A DNA stretch of 64,000 nucleotides, from positions 744,001-808,000 of the forward strand of contig JAPZUC010000002.1 in assembly GCA_027533455.1 (NCBI GenBank). Direction: 5' to 3'. The stretch's first letter is position 1; every line of letters starts with the position of its first letter. The DNA comes from Porphyrobacter sp. (GTDB taxonomy: Bacteria; Pseudomonadota; Alphaproteobacteria; Sphingomonadales; Sphingomonadaceae). Made by a program: the position numbers and the translations under genes. The notes under the pieces were generated by a model, which did no database searches, was not told where the DNA came from, and saw nothing but the letters and a program-made list of their open reading frames with translations. Shown here piece by piece: positions 25,247 through 34,618 of this stretch.

Positions 25247-25874
25247 CGCTCAATATCCATTCGCCCGGTGCGTGGGTGCGCGCGCGGAACAGTTCGGCGT
25301 GCCAGGTGGCAGTGCCGGGTGCGGCAGAGTTCCAGCGCGGGTCCGGTGACGGCGCAGCGCTCACCCGCCAGCGCATCCGTGCCGAGGAGAGGTCAGGCTC
25401 CGCATCAAGCCGCACCAGCCACAATCGCACCCCATTCCGCTCGGCCGTGAGGCTGAGACGGCGCGAGGCGGTGAAGGATAGCGCGCGCGGGTTGCCTGCA
25501 ATCTCGCCGATCACGCAGGCCAGATCGCGACACTTGAGCCCTTCCTCCAGCGCGAACAGCGCGTCCTCGGGCGTGACAGCGGCGACGTGGATCAGGCGGT
25601 GGCGCAGCCCGGGCGGCAGGCCTGCAAGGCAGGGGCGCCCGCCGAGCCGGATCGCCTTCACGTCCTGAACCCACAACACCTGACGGGTGTTATCCCCCTC
25701 ACCCGCCGCAGCCAAGGCATCCTGCGCCAGCGTCAACGCCAGCCCCGTCCCGCTCGCTTCGCCGGCCGGGGCAAATATCTCGGAGTGGAACGGCTGGGTA
25801 GCCAAGCCCGGCCGCCAGCGTGTTTCGGCGAGCGCACGGGACAGGATGCGGGCAGGCGATGGCTTGGAGAACAT
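25125..25874 (-). CDS. imuA: SOS mutasome protein ImuA
   Basis: A roughly 249-residue RecA/SulA-like protein, first gene of the imuA-imuB operon. The body has LAQDALAAAGEGDNTRQVLWVQDVKAIRLGGRPCLAGLPPGLRHRLIHVAA and a C-terminal SAPSPDPRWNSAAPGTATWHAELFRARTHAPGEW segment typical of ImuA from Alphaproteobacteria. The frame opens at ATG 25889, but this is 3 bases from the SOS box; ATG 25874 (MFSKPSPARILSRAL) is a better start for a normal leader. It assists ImuB and DnaE2 in lesion bypass (family knowledge). Confidence 0.85.
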   Translation of the reverse strand: MFSKPSPARILSRALAETRWRPGLATQPFHSEIFAPAGEASGTGLALTLAQDALAAAGEGDNTRQVLWVQDVKAIRLGGRPCLAGLPPGLRHRLIHVAAVTPEDALFALEEGLKCRDLACVIGEIAGNPRALSFTASRRLSLTAERNGVRLWLVRLDAEPDLSSARMRWRVSAAPSPDPRWNSAAPGTATWHAELFRARTHAPGEWILSDDTGTLRIHRDPDTGLLAAPDLVGLARATVGRSLAAVARA

Positions 25875-25891
25875 GGATGAACGACTCATAT

Positions 25892-25906
25892 GTTCGCTTT
25901 ATGTTC
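25892..25906 (-). promoter_or_regulatory. LexA (SOS) box before imuA
   Basis: GTTCGCTTTATGTTC, an exact GTTC-N7-GTTC operator. Together with flanking CAACA it resembles the box at 23158 (ATGTTCCAACA in both), indicating shared LexA control. Confidence 0.85.
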
Positions 25907-25930
25907 CAACATTGCTCAGGTTGCAATGCA

Positions 25931-25966
25931 AAGGGCACGGGAAGCATATCTGCTCCCCGTGCCCTT
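25931..25966. terminator. Hairpin between imuA promoter and permease gene
   Basis: AAGGGCACGGG and CCCCGTGCCCTT pair over a loop of about 13 bases. It lies just after the stop of the leftward permease, so it may end that transcript or shield imuA; there is no T run, so it would act as a stem-loop only. Confidence 0.5.
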
Positions 25967-25990
25967 CAAAGCACGTCTGAATGACGAGGG

Positions 25991-27568
25991 TCAGTCGTCG
26001 ATCACCGGCCCCGGAAACTCGCCCATGTCGGGCGCGTCATCCTGCCACTCGCCATGCTGGAGATTGGAATGCGACAAGCCATAGACGAAATACAGCACGA
26101 TCATACCGGCCATGAACCAGGCAAAAAAGATCAGCACGCTCGGTGGCACAGTATAGATCAGATAGGCGCAAGAAAGGATGCCCAGCACCGGGGTCACCGG
26201 ATACAGGGGGACCTTGAAGCCGCGCGGGAGTTCCGGCGCGTTGCGGCGCAGGTAGATCACCGACAAGCAGACAATGGCGAAAGCCGCAAGCGTGCCCACC
26301 GAGGTCATGTCACCCAGCACGTTGATGTCGAAGAAGCCCGCAGCCACAGCCGTGATGATGCCGACCAGAGCCGTGTTCACGTAAGGTGTCTGGTACTTCG
26401 GGTGCACCTTGCTGAATACCTTCGGCAGCAAGCCGTCACGCGCCATAGTGTAAAAGATGCGGGTCTGCGCATACATCAGCACCAGCACGACCGAAGTCAG
26501 ACCGATGATCGCGCCGACCTTGATGATCTTAGCAAGCCAACCCCAGGTCGGACCGAAATTGTCGACCACCACTGCAACCGGATCGGGAACGTTGAGCGTA
26601 CCATAAGGCACCAGCAGCGTCATGATCGCGGCCACCAACATATAGATCACGGTGCAGACAATCAGCGAGCCCAGAATGCCGAACGGCATATCCCTCGCCG
26701 GGTCCTTGGCTTCCTGCCCGGCCGTCGAAACCGCTTCGAAGCCAATGTAAGCGAAGAACACGATCGAGGCAGCGCGCATAATCCCGTCGACACCGAAAGC
26801 GCCTTCGCCATTATTGGCGGCAGGGTCATATTCGGGAATGAACGGCACCCAGTTGGTAGCCATCAGCTCGCCGAAGTTGGACAGAACGATCAACCCACCG
26901 ACCGCAATAAAGGCCACCAGCACGCTGACCTTGATGCCGACGATCACATTGTTGACCTTGGCCGATTCTGACACGCCCAACATCAGAAGGCCAGAAAGCG
27001 CGATGCAGATCAGGAACGCCGGGAGATTGAAAATCGTCGTTACGGTCTGACCGTCGATCACCACCGGAAGACCATCCCGCATCAGCGTAACGCCAGCAGG
27101 GCCGGTAAACTGTGGCGGAATGACCAGGCCGAAGTCCGCCAACAAGCTGACAACGTAACCGCCCCAACCAACGGCGACCACGGAAGCTGCCAGACCATAT
27201 TCGAGCAGCAGCAGCGCCCCCATGATCCAGGCGACGAACTCGCCCAGCGTCGTGTAGCTGTAGGTGTAGGCCGAACCGGAAACCGGCAGAGTCGAGCTCA
27301 ACTCGGCGTAGCACAGTCCGGCGAATGCACAGACGATGCCTGCAACCACGAAGGACAGCATAACCGCTGGCCCCGCATGAAGCGCCGCAGCGCTACCCGT
27401 GCGCACAAAGATGCCCGCCCCGATGATACAACCCACGCCGAGCAGCAGCAGGTTCCACTTGCCGAGCGTGCGCTTAAGCTCGCTGGTCTGGGTTTCACGC
27501 TGGACCTGCGCGATAGATTTGCGCGCGAACATCCGTTGAAAAACGGTTCCTCTGGGTGCACTTGCCAT
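25991..27568 (-). CDS. APC-family amino acid permease (cationic amino acid transporter type)
   Basis: A 525-residue inner-membrane protein with 12 or more hydrophobic segments. The first helix has the APC signature WNLLLLGVGCIIGAGIFVRTG, and the FAYIGFEAVSTAGQEAKDPARDMPFGI stretch is diagnostic of CAT/YfnA-type transporters. ATG 27568 follows GGGGA; the frame runs 11 codons further up. Likely substrate is a basic or other amino acid; not determined by sequence. Stands between the SOS cassette and panB, both unrelated. Confidence 0.88.
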   Translation of the reverse strand: MASAPRGTVFQRMFARKSIAQVQRETQTSELKRTLGKWNLLLLGVGCIIGAGIFVRTGSAAALHAGPAVMLSFVVAGIVCAFAGLCYAELSSTLPVSGSAYTYSYTTLGEFVAWIMGALLLLEYGLAASVVAVGWGGYVVSLLADFGLVIPPQFTGPAGVTLMRDGLPVVIDGQTVTTIFNLPAFLICIALSGLLMLGVSESAKVNNVIVGIKVSVLVAFIAVGGLIVLSNFGELMATNWVPFIPEYDPAANNGEGAFGVDGIMRAASIVFFAYIGFEAVSTAGQEAKDPARDMPFGILGSLIVCTVIYMLVAAIMTLLVPYGTLNVPDPVAVVVDNFGPTWGWLAKIIKVGAIIGLTSVVLVLMYAQTRIFYTMARDGLLPKVFSKVHPKYQTPYVNTALVGIITAVAAGFFDINVLGDMTSVGTLAAFAIVCLSVIYLRRNAPELPRGFKVPLYPVTPVLGILSCAYLIYTVPPSVLIFFAWFMAGMIVLYFVYGLSHSNLQHGEWQDDAPDMGEFPGPVIDD

Positions 27569-27761
27569 TAGCAGTTCCCCCTGAGCGCCTGAATGGCGCA
27601 CGGCTTGATCCGATCAAGAAACATCTGAGTTTGGTCTCCCAATGATCGCGGCAAATCCCCCGCGCGATCGACTGGGCTTAACGCTAGCGCAACACGCCCG
27701 CAAAACAAGCGGCAATGCGCAGGCTTTCCCCCGACGCGCGCAGCCGCTAGACCGCTACACC

Positions 27762-28634
27762 ATGTCCACGACCTTCCAGCTCGACACGAGCACAAGCCGC
27801 GCCAACCCCACCCCGCAGCCGATGCGGCGGCTGACCGTGCCCGCAATCCGCGGCCGCAAGACCGACGGCGTGACTGGGGAACCGTTGGTGATGCTCACCG
27901 CCTACACCGCCCGCCAGGCGCAGCTGCTCGATGCGCATTGTGACCTGCTGTTGGTGGGCGATTCTCTCGGACAGGTGATTTACGGCCTTCCCTCGACCGT
28001 GCCGGTCACGCTGGAAATGATGGCGAACCACGGCGCGGCGGTGGTGCGCGGCTCGTATCATTCGGTGGTGGTGGTCGACATGCCTTTCGGCTCATACGAA
28101 GCCTCGCCCGAGCAAGCGTTCGAGAGCGCGGCTTTCCTGCTGAAGCTGACGGGGGCTGCGGCAGTGAAGCTTGAAGGCGGCGCGGCAATGGCGCCGACGG
28201 TCGCCTTCCTCAGCCAGCGCGGCATTCCGGTTATGGGCCATGTCGGCCTGACACCCCAAGCGGTCAACGTGCTGGGCGGATATGGTGCCCGGGGCCGCTC
28301 AGATGCCGAAGCCGAGAAGATCGTCTCGGACGCCAAGGCATTGGACGAGGCCGGAGCCTTCGCCATCGTCATCGAAGGCGTGGTCGAGCCGATCGCCATT
28401 GCTGCAACCCAAGCGGTCACCTGCCCCACCATCGGCATCGGTGCTTCGGCCCAGTGCGACGGTCAGGTGCTGGTCACCGAGGACATGCTCGGCATGTTCG
28501 AACGGGTGCCGCGCTTCGTAAAGCGCTACGAGGATATCGCCGGCGTGATTGACCGCACCGTTGCCCGCTATGCCGAAGAAGTACGTGATCGCAGTTTCCC
28601 GACGCCCGACCAGACCTACCAGCCCAAGGCCTGA
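27762..28634 (+). CDS. panB: 3-methyl-2-oxobutanoate hydroxymethyltransferase
   Basis: First enzyme of pantothenate synthesis, transferring a hydroxymethyl group from 5,10-methylene-THF to 2-oxoisovalerate. About 290 residues, cytosolic, forming a (beta/alpha)8 barrel decamer in the family. Conserved motifs: MLTAYTARQAQLLD, LVGDSLGQVIYG (metal-binding Asp), DMPFGSYE, AVKLEGG, PVMGHVGLTPQ, and IGIGAS. Frame extends to 27642, but homology starts near MRRLTVPAIRGRK, so ATG 27762 is preferred. No other pan gene nearby. Confidence 0.95.
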   Translation: MSTTFQLDTSTSRANPTPQPMRRLTVPAIRGRKTDGVTGEPLVMLTAYTARQAQLLDAHCDLLLVGDSLGQVIYGLPSTVPVTLEMMANHGAAVVRGSYHSVVVVDMPFGSYEASPEQAFESAAFLLKLTGAAAVKLEGGAAMAPTVAFLSQRGIPVMGHVGLTPQAVNVLGGYGARGRSDAEAEKIVSDAKALDEAGAFAIVIEGVVEPIAIAATQAVTCPTIGIGASAQCDGQVLVTEDMLGMFERVPRFVKRYEDIAGVIDRTVARYAEEVRDRSFPTPDQTYQPKA

Positions 28635-28636
28635 AC

Positions 28637-29614
28637 CTAGCCGCCCCTCGCCAGACGCCCCGCCAACGGGGCTGCCAGCACCAGCTGCGCGAGGTGATAG
28701 AGCAGTAAGGGCGCGATCACGAAACCCGCGTTTTGCGGTGGGAACAGGATTGCGGCGAGCGGCGCACCGATAGCGACGCTTTTCTGCGATCCAGCGAACA
28801 GAAAGGCAATCCGGTCGCCGCGCGGTAATCCTAGCAGACCTGCGCAGCCCCACGCACCCGCCAATGCGATCCCCAGCATCACCAGCACCAGAACGACCAA
28901 TGCCGCCCAGTCGGCGGGTGGGAACATCGTCGCCAGTCCCTGCTCGACCGCCCCCGAGAAGGCGACATAGACCGCGATGCCGATAACGGCGCGGTCAAGC
29001 CAGGCCGCGGTAGATTTGTGAGCGATCAGCTTGTCGATGAAACAGTCCTGCACCGCCTGGCCGATTGCGAACGGTAGAACGAGGATCAGAACGATCCGCA
29101 TGATCGCACCGCTTCCCATGTCGCCCGCAGCGCCTCCGCCGACAGCTGCGAACAGCGGCGCGCTAACCACGACGCCCGCGATATTGATCAGCGCCGCCCC
29201 CACCACCGATAGCGCGACATTGCCATTGGCAAGGCTAGTGTAGGAGGTCGCAGACTGCACGGTTGAAGGAAGGCAGCCGAGGTAGACGAAGCCGATAGCC
29301 ACCAGCGGCGGCAGCCATGGTGCGGCCAGCTGGGCAAAGCAGAAGCCGACAAGTGTCATCACCCCGAACACGAACAGCATAAGCGGCCCGAAATACCGCC
29401 AGTTGGCGAGTCCCTTGGCGATCTCGCTGCGCCTGATGCGCATACCGTTCACGAGGAACAGCACGAAGATACCGACATTGGAGACGGTGGTCGCGGTCGT
29501 CCGCGCCTCACCCGCCGCAGGAAGAACCAGTGCGAGGGCTGTGGCAACGACCAGCACAGCGATCATCGGATCGGTCAGCAAAGGAAAACGCGCAGGCTTG
29601 GACATCAGGGTCAT
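28637..29614 (-). CDS. SBF-like (bile acid:sodium symporter family) transporter
   Basis: A 325-residue protein with about nine or ten hydrophobic helices. The NGMRIRRSEIAKGLANWRYFGPLMLFVFGV start and CLPSTVQSATSYTSLANGNVALS signature fit the SBF-like (YfeH/PF13593) subfamily. The C-terminus contains AGSQKSVAIGAPLAAILFP, another SBF-like motif. The substrate is unknown. Two ATG codons (29614, 29605) are possible. It converges with panB (2 bases between stops) and follows the TPR gene. Confidence 0.85.
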   Translation of the reverse strand: MTLMSKPARFPLLTDPMIAVLVVATALALVLPAAGEARTTATTVSNVGIFVLFLVNGMRIRRSEIAKGLANWRYFGPLMLFVFGVMTLVGFCFAQLAAPWLPPLVAIGFVYLGCLPSTVQSATSYTSLANGNVALSVVGAALINIAGVVVSAPLFAAVGGGAAGDMGSGAIMRIVLILVLPFAIGQAVQDCFIDKLIAHKSTAAWLDRAVIGIAVYVAFSGAVEQGLATMFPPADWAALVVLVLVMLGIALAGAWGCAGLLGLPRGDRIAFLFAGSQKSVAIGAPLAAILFPPQNAGFVIAPLLLYHLAQLVLAAPLAGRLARGG

Positions 29615-29656
29615 GCCCCTGCCTTGCTAGACCGCGCTTGTCGAGAAAGAGCGCAC

Positions 29657-31144
29657 CTATCTTGCGGCGAAGCTGCGCGGACGCACTTCGGCCAGCGCGG
29701 CCGCAAGCCGCTGCGCATGACCGGCATGCCCCAATTCCTGTGCGGCACGCAGACGCAGAGCAAGCAGCGCGGGGTCATGGCCCGCTCCAAGGCCGATGGC
29801 GTGATCCAGCAGCAGCACAGCACGGCGCCAGTCGCCGCGCGCAGACTGCCGCTCTGCCAGTGTCACGAGCGCACTCGCGGTGTCAGGCTCGCCTGAAACC
29901 TGCCGGGTCAGCAGCAGCTCGTCTGCGCCCTGATTGCCGTGGCGCGCGAAAGTCCACGCTGCCTTGCGTGTAAGCGGCCAAGGTCGCCGCACCTCGGATG
30001 CTAGAGCATAGGCGGTGAGAGCTGCGCGCGGATCGCCTGCACCCAGCAGTGCATCGCCTGCGAGCGAAGCGACATCCGCCGATGCAGGATTGCGCGTGCG
30101 CAAAGCTTCTGCCTGCTTCCTCGCTTCGCGCGAGTTATCGTTCCAAAAGGCGCGCCGCACACCGGCAGTCGGCTGCGGCAGACGATCACGAACCGCAAGT
30201 AGAACCGGCTCAGACCGAGCGGCTCGATAAGCTCGTGCGAGCAGTGGCGCTGCTGCCGCGCGGTCACCGATCCTTTCGTAGGCACGCGCAACCAGCATCA
30301 GCAGATAAGGCGAGGCCTCCGGCAGCGTTGCCTCTGGACCGAAGCGACGGATCAACGCATCTTCGCGCCCGCCCGCAAGTAAAGCGCGGGCAAGCAGCTC
30401 GCGCACCCGCGCATTGGCAGGCTGCCGAGGCGCGAGCGCCTCGAGTGTCACAGCGGCACTGTCGGCATTGCCTTCAGAAAGACTGATCACAGCATCAAGC
30501 AGAAGCGCCGCCGGAACACCTTTCCCTGCCATGCCGCTGCGCGCGAGTAAGCTGCGGGCGAGCGCAAAGTTTTGCCCTCGCGCTGCCAGTACCGCTTGGA
30601 AATACAGCCCGCGTGGGTCTTCCAGCGCAATTTCGTCCAGCTTGCGCACAGCTCCCAACATTGCGCGCGCATTGCCGCTGTCCCCAAGCGTCGCAGCATA
30701 ATCGGCCAGGATGTCGGGATCATCGGGATTGGCCTTGAGCGCCGCTTCGAACCATATCAGCGCATCGCGGGTGCCGTGGGCGTCGCGAACCATCAGGCCC
30801 CGCAAACGCAGCGCCGGCGCGTAATCCGGCCCGAACGCAAGCGCGCGGTCCGCCGCTTCAAGCGCAGTGAGATGCTCGCCCCCGCGCAGTCGCAGCCGTG
30901 CGATAGCAAGCCACAAGTCGGGGTTTTCGGCCGCAAGACTGCGCGCCTCATCCAGCTTGCGCCCTGCATCAGCAAAAGCGCCATCAGCCATTGCCCTATC
31001 AGCTTCGGCGAGCAACCGGGTTACTGCAGGTGTACCCTCAACTGGCCCCCGTCCCGGCCGATCCACTGCGCCCTGCGAACAAGCAGCCAGCACACCCAGC
31101 GCCAGGGCCGCCAAAGCCGCTAGGGGCCTAGGCTTGGAGGTCAT
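29657..31144 (-). CDS. TPR-repeat lipoprotein linked to the PrsK/PrsR block
   Basis: A 495-residue protein with a lipoprotein signal (LGVLAACSQ, Cys22 as the lipidation site), then a run of tetratricopeptide-like helical repeats rich in Ala/Leu/Arg. Repeats such as NPDLWLAIARLRLRGGEHLTALEAADRALAFGPDYAPALRLRG and NPDDPDILADYAATLGDSGNA are clear. It would be anchored in the periplasm. Its ATG overlaps the prsR stop by 17 bases, so it is part of the same operon; by position it resembles PrsT of PEP-CTERM/exosortase systems but is about half the usual length. Its role in polysaccharide assembly is inference. Confidence 0.78.
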   Translation of the reverse strand: MTSKPRPLAALAALALGVLAACSQGAVDRPGRGPVEGTPAVTRLLAEADRAMADGAFADAGRKLDEARSLAAENPDLWLAIARLRLRGGEHLTALEAADRALAFGPDYAPALRLRGLMVRDAHGTRDALIWFEAALKANPDDPDILADYAATLGDSGNARAMLGAVRKLDEIALEDPRGLYFQAVLAARGQNFALARSLLARSGMAGKGVPAALLLDAVISLSEGNADSAAVTLEALAPRQPANARVRELLARALLAGGREDALIRRFGPEATLPEASPYLLMLVARAYERIGDRAAAAPLLARAYRAARSEPVLLAVRDRLPQPTAGVRRAFWNDNSREARKQAEALRTRNPASADVASLAGDALLGAGDPRAALTAYALASEVRRPWPLTRKAAWTFARHGNQGADELLLTRQVSGEPDTASALVTLAERQSARGDWRRAVLLLDHAIGLGAGHDPALLALRLRAAQELGHAGHAQRLAAALAEVRPRSFAAR

Positions 31145-32492
31145 ACTGCTTGAGCAGATCATAGAGTGTCGGGCGACTGATCCCCAGCAGCTTGGCAGTG
31201 CTCGATATATTGCCCTCACTTCGCGCAAGCGCGTGGCGGATGACACGGCGGTCAGCGGCTTCGCGCGCCGACTTGAGGTTGAGCACATCGAGGTCACGCT
31301 CGTCAGATGCGCCCAGATCGAGGTCTTCGGCGTTGACCATCCTACCATCGGCCATGATCACCGCTCTCTTCACCCGGTTTTCCAGCTCGCGGACATTGCC
31401 CGGCCAGTCATGCCCGTCGATCGCGGCAAGCGCATCGGGCGCAAAGCCGGTGACGGCGGGATTCATCTCGGCGGCAAAGCGCTTGAGGAAGGCTTTCGCC
31501 AGCAAAACTGGATCGCCGTGGCGTTCGGCCAGACCGGGGATGCGCACGACAATTTCGGCGAGGCGGTAGAACAGGTCCTCGCGGAAACTGCCCTGCTGGA
31601 TCATCGTTTCAAGGTCCTGGTGGGTTGCGCACACGATGCGAGTATTGACCGGGATGGCCTTGCGGCCCCCGACACGCTCGATGGTGCGTTCCTGCAAGAA
31701 GCGGAGCAATTTGACCTGAAGCGGCAGCGGAATATCGCCTACCTCGTCGAGGAAAAGCGTGCCTCCGTCAGCGCTCTCGATCTTGCCCTCGGTAGTCTTT
31801 ACCGCGCCGGTGAAGGCGCCTTTTTCGTGTCCGAACAGTTCGCTTTCGAGCAGATTTTCAGGGATCGCCGCGCAGTTGATCGCCACAAACGGCCCTCCCG
31901 CGCGGTCGCTGGCATCGTGAAGTCCCTTGGCGAGCAGTTCCTTGCCGGTCCCGCTCGCTCCCAGCAGCATCACCGATACGCTGGTGCGCGCCACCCGTTC
32001 GATCGTCCGGGCGACCTTTACCATTTCCGGCGCGCCGGTGATCATACGGCCGAGTACGGTTTTGTCAGCGCTCGACGAGGCGACGAGCCGGCGGTTCTCC
32101 TCCTCGATGGCGCGTAGGTTGAAGGCGCGGCGCACGATCAGGCCCAGCGCGTCGATATCGATCGGCTTCTGGTAGAAATCATAAGCCCCGCGCGCGATCG
32201 CGGCGAGCGCGCTTTCGCGGGCACCGTGGCCGGACGCGACGATCACCTTGGTATCGGGCTTCAACGCCATGATGGCGTCAAGCACAGCAAAACCTTCGGT
32301 TGTCCCGTCGGGATCGGGCGGCAGGCCGAGATCGAGCGTCACCACCCCTGGCGCCTCGGATCGCAGAGCGGCAATGGCGCTGTCACGGTCGCCCGCAATC
32401 ACCACCTCGAAATCATCATATGCCCACTTGAGCTGAGCCTGAAGGCCGGGATCATCTTCGATCACCAGCAGCACGGGTTTCTTGTCAGCCAT
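31128..32492 (-). CDS. prsR: PEP-CTERM-box response regulator, sigma-54 activator PrsR
   Basis: A 454-residue NtrC-type regulator: receiver domain (VIEDDPGL, VVTLDLGLPP, KPIDIDALG), AAA+ sigma-54 interaction domain with GASGTGKE Walker A, EKGAFTGAVK (GAFTGA loop) and GGTLFLDEVGD Walker B, and a Fis-type HTH (ISSTAKLLGISRPTLYDLL). It fits the PrsR family, which controls exopolysaccharide/exosortase genes. ATG 32492 shares a base with the prsK stop (TAATG). It implies sigma-54 promoters elsewhere in the genome; I saw no clear TGGC-N8-TTGC element here. Confidence 0.9.
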   Translation of the reverse strand: MADKKPVLLVIEDDPGLQAQLKWAYDDFEVVIAGDRDSAIAALRSEAPGVVTLDLGLPPDPDGTTEGFAVLDAIMALKPDTKVIVASGHGARESALAAIARGAYDFYQKPIDIDALGLIVRRAFNLRAIEEENRRLVASSSADKTVLGRMITGAPEMVKVARTIERVARTSVSVMLLGASGTGKELLAKGLHDASDRAGGPFVAINCAAIPENLLESELFGHEKGAFTGAVKTTEGKIESADGGTLFLDEVGDIPLPLQVKLLRFLQERTIERVGGRKAIPVNTRIVCATHQDLETMIQQGSFREDLFYRLAEIVVRIPGLAERHGDPVLLAKAFLKRFAAEMNPAVTGFAPDALAAIDGHDWPGNVRELENRVKRAVIMADGRMVNAEDLDLGASDERDLDVLNLKSAREAADRRVIRHALARSEGNISSTAKLLGISRPTLYDLLKQYDLQA

Positions 32493-34618
32493 TATGCGAC
32501 CTCTTGATCCGGTGAATTGTCAGCGTCTCGAGCGCCGAAAAGGCGCACTGCGTCGGCAAGCGGGAGGGTCAGCGCGAAGCGCGTACCGAGCCCTTCGCGG
32601 CTCTCGACCGTGACGCGCCCGCTCATGGCCCGCACCAGCTCGCGGGCCTCGAAAGCACCGATGCCGAAGCCGCCGGACTTTGACGAGACGAAGGGCTTGA
32701 ATAGCCCGGTCCGGACGAATTCTGGGCTCATGCCCTTGCCCGAATCGACGACTTCGATGGTGCCGCTAAGCCTTTCAGACGACACATCGAGAAGTACAGG
32801 GCTGCCATCCTCGGTGGCGTCGATCGCGTTCTGGACGAGATGGATCAGCGCCTGCTCCAGCGCCTCGCTATTGCCCATCACCCGCACCGGCGTTTCTCGG
32901 GTTAGTGCGACAGAATGAGTGCTGCCAAAGCGCGCGGCAATACCTCGGGCGAGTTCAACCAAATCGATCGGGCCAAGCGTGGCAACCTGCCCCGATCCGT
33001 ATCGCCCCAGCCTTGCAAGCAGCGCCAACAACTTGTCCGCCGAATTGCGCAGCGTCACGAGCATGTCGGCACGGAAGGCGGGATTGTCGGCATGCTTCTC
33101 GGCATTGGCAGCGAGCAGCGAGAGCTGGCTGACGAGGTTCTTGATGTCATGCATGACGAAGGCCATGCGGCGGTTGAATTCATCGAACCGGCTTGCATCC
33201 ATCAGGGCCTGCTGGCCGGCCTGTTCGGCAAGATAACTGGCCAGCTGCTGGCCTGCGACGCGCAGAAGATCGAAGTCCTCCCAGTCGAGCTGGCGCGGGT
33301 TTCGCGGACGAGCCAGCACGATCACCCCGACAAGACGGTCGAAGTGGATTAGTGGAACAAGCGCCCAAGCGTCCTCGGCCTCCATCAACCAGAACGGCAC
33401 CTCGGCAGCCTCGCCGTGATGGTCGATCCCGCCGCGCGCCTCATCCAACGCGAGGACAAAATTGTTATGTTCAAGCATCCCCGACAACCCGAACTCTGCC
33501 GCAACCGCAGGCACAGCGATAGTCGGCCAGTTCCAGCGCGCGGTCAGTTCAAGTTGCGCCTGTTCGTTGGGCATCAGCAGTAGCCCGGCGGGGCTTTCGG
33601 TGATGTCGGCAAGCGCCTTGACCACACGCTCTTCAAGGCTCGCGCTGCCGGCGCCCCCTTGGCCAATGGTGCGCGTGAAACGCAGCCATTCCTGGCGGTA
33701 ATCGTAGCGGTGCTGGAAGAGGTGCTTCGTCGCCGTCACGCGCAGCCACCCTCGCAGGCGCGGTGATGGAAGCGCGAGCGCGGCACCGAGGGTCGCTGCC
33801 ACCACAAACACGATCTGGCTTGCCCGTGCGACATCGCCCCCGATGAGAGCAAGCGACTTGGTGATCAGCACCAGCCCGGCAAGATAACCGCCGATCAGCA
33901 GCAGCGAGAGCGTTCGGAATGTTACCGCACGCGAAGGGCTGAACTGCACCCGGGGTCCGGCAGCACTCATACCAAGCGCGAACAGCACGGCCATTGCGCC
34001 TGCGAATAACCCACGCACGTCGCCAAGCATCCGCGGGACCGCTCCACCCAGATAGGTCAGCGCGTGTAGGTTGAGATCGAAGGCAAAAATGCCCGTCAAC
34101 GCCATGCCCGTCCAGCGCAGCACTGGGCGCATCGCACTGGCAGCGCCGGCATAGAGGTTGTGCAGCAGCATAAGCGCGCCGATTGCCACAAGCATGTCGA
34201 TCTGCACGCCCACCTCGAACACAGTGCGAGCAACAGGCGTTCCATCCGTGAACGGATTGCCCGCCAGCACCACCGCCAGTTGGAGGAGTTGAGCCAGCAC
34301 CAAGGCCACAATCACTGCGCGCACAGGCTTGAGGCTCGCGGTACGGCCATCGAAGGCGAACAGGCAGTACATGGTAGCGATCAACGCAAGGTTGCGCGCT
34401 GCGGCAGCGATCGCGACTGTGCCGTGTTCCGTCCCGAGGGCAGCGGCAAGCGCACACCAGACAGCACTCGCAGCAGAAGCGACCATCAGCCCGATCCGGT
34501 CGGGACGGGTGCGCTCACCCTTATACCAGATCCAAAGCATTGCACCCACGCTGAGCACAGCACCCGCAATCCACGTCGCGAGCGTCACCAGCGGGACCAG
34601 CACACCGGGCCAGATCAT
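32492..34618 (-). CDS. prsK: XrtA/PEP-CTERM system histidine kinase PrsK
   Basis: A 708-residue membrane kinase. About nine hydrophobic segments occupy residues 1-300, then a GAF domain (WNWPTIAVPAVAAEFGLSG, ALVPLIHFDRLVGVIVLA) and a HisKA-like region with MAFVMHDIKNLVSQLSLLAANAEKHADNP (phospho-acceptor His), then HATPase_c (LIHLVQNAIDATEDG, VVDSGKGMSPEF, SKSGGFGIGAFEARELV). This architecture fits PrsK, the partner of PrsR. ATG 34618 overlaps the sugar-transferase stop (ATGA), so the block is cotranscribed. Confidence 0.9.
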   Translation of the reverse strand: MIWPGVLVPLVTLATWIAGAVLSVGAMLWIWYKGERTRPDRIGLMVASAASAVWCALAAALGTEHGTVAIAAAARNLALIATMYCLFAFDGRTASLKPVRAVIVALVLAQLLQLAVVLAGNPFTDGTPVARTVFEVGVQIDMLVAIGALMLLHNLYAGAASAMRPVLRWTGMALTGIFAFDLNLHALTYLGGAVPRMLGDVRGLFAGAMAVLFALGMSAAGPRVQFSPSRAVTFRTLSLLLIGGYLAGLVLITKSLALIGGDVARASQIVFVVAATLGAALALPSPRLRGWLRVTATKHLFQHRYDYRQEWLRFTRTIGQGGAGSASLEERVVKALADITESPAGLLLMPNEQAQLELTARWNWPTIAVPAVAAEFGLSGMLEHNNFVLALDEARGGIDHHGEAAEVPFWLMEAEDAWALVPLIHFDRLVGVIVLARPRNPRQLDWEDFDLLRVAGQQLASYLAEQAGQQALMDASRFDEFNRRMAFVMHDIKNLVSQLSLLAANAEKHADNPAFRADMLVTLRNSADKLLALLARLGRYGSGQVATLGPIDLVELARGIAARFGSTHSVALTRETPVRVMGNSEALEQALIHLVQNAIDATEDGSPVLLDVSSERLSGTIEVVDSGKGMSPEFVRTGLFKPFVSSKSGGFGIGAFEARELVRAMSGRVTVESREGLGTRFALTLPLADAVRLFGARDADNSPDQEVA

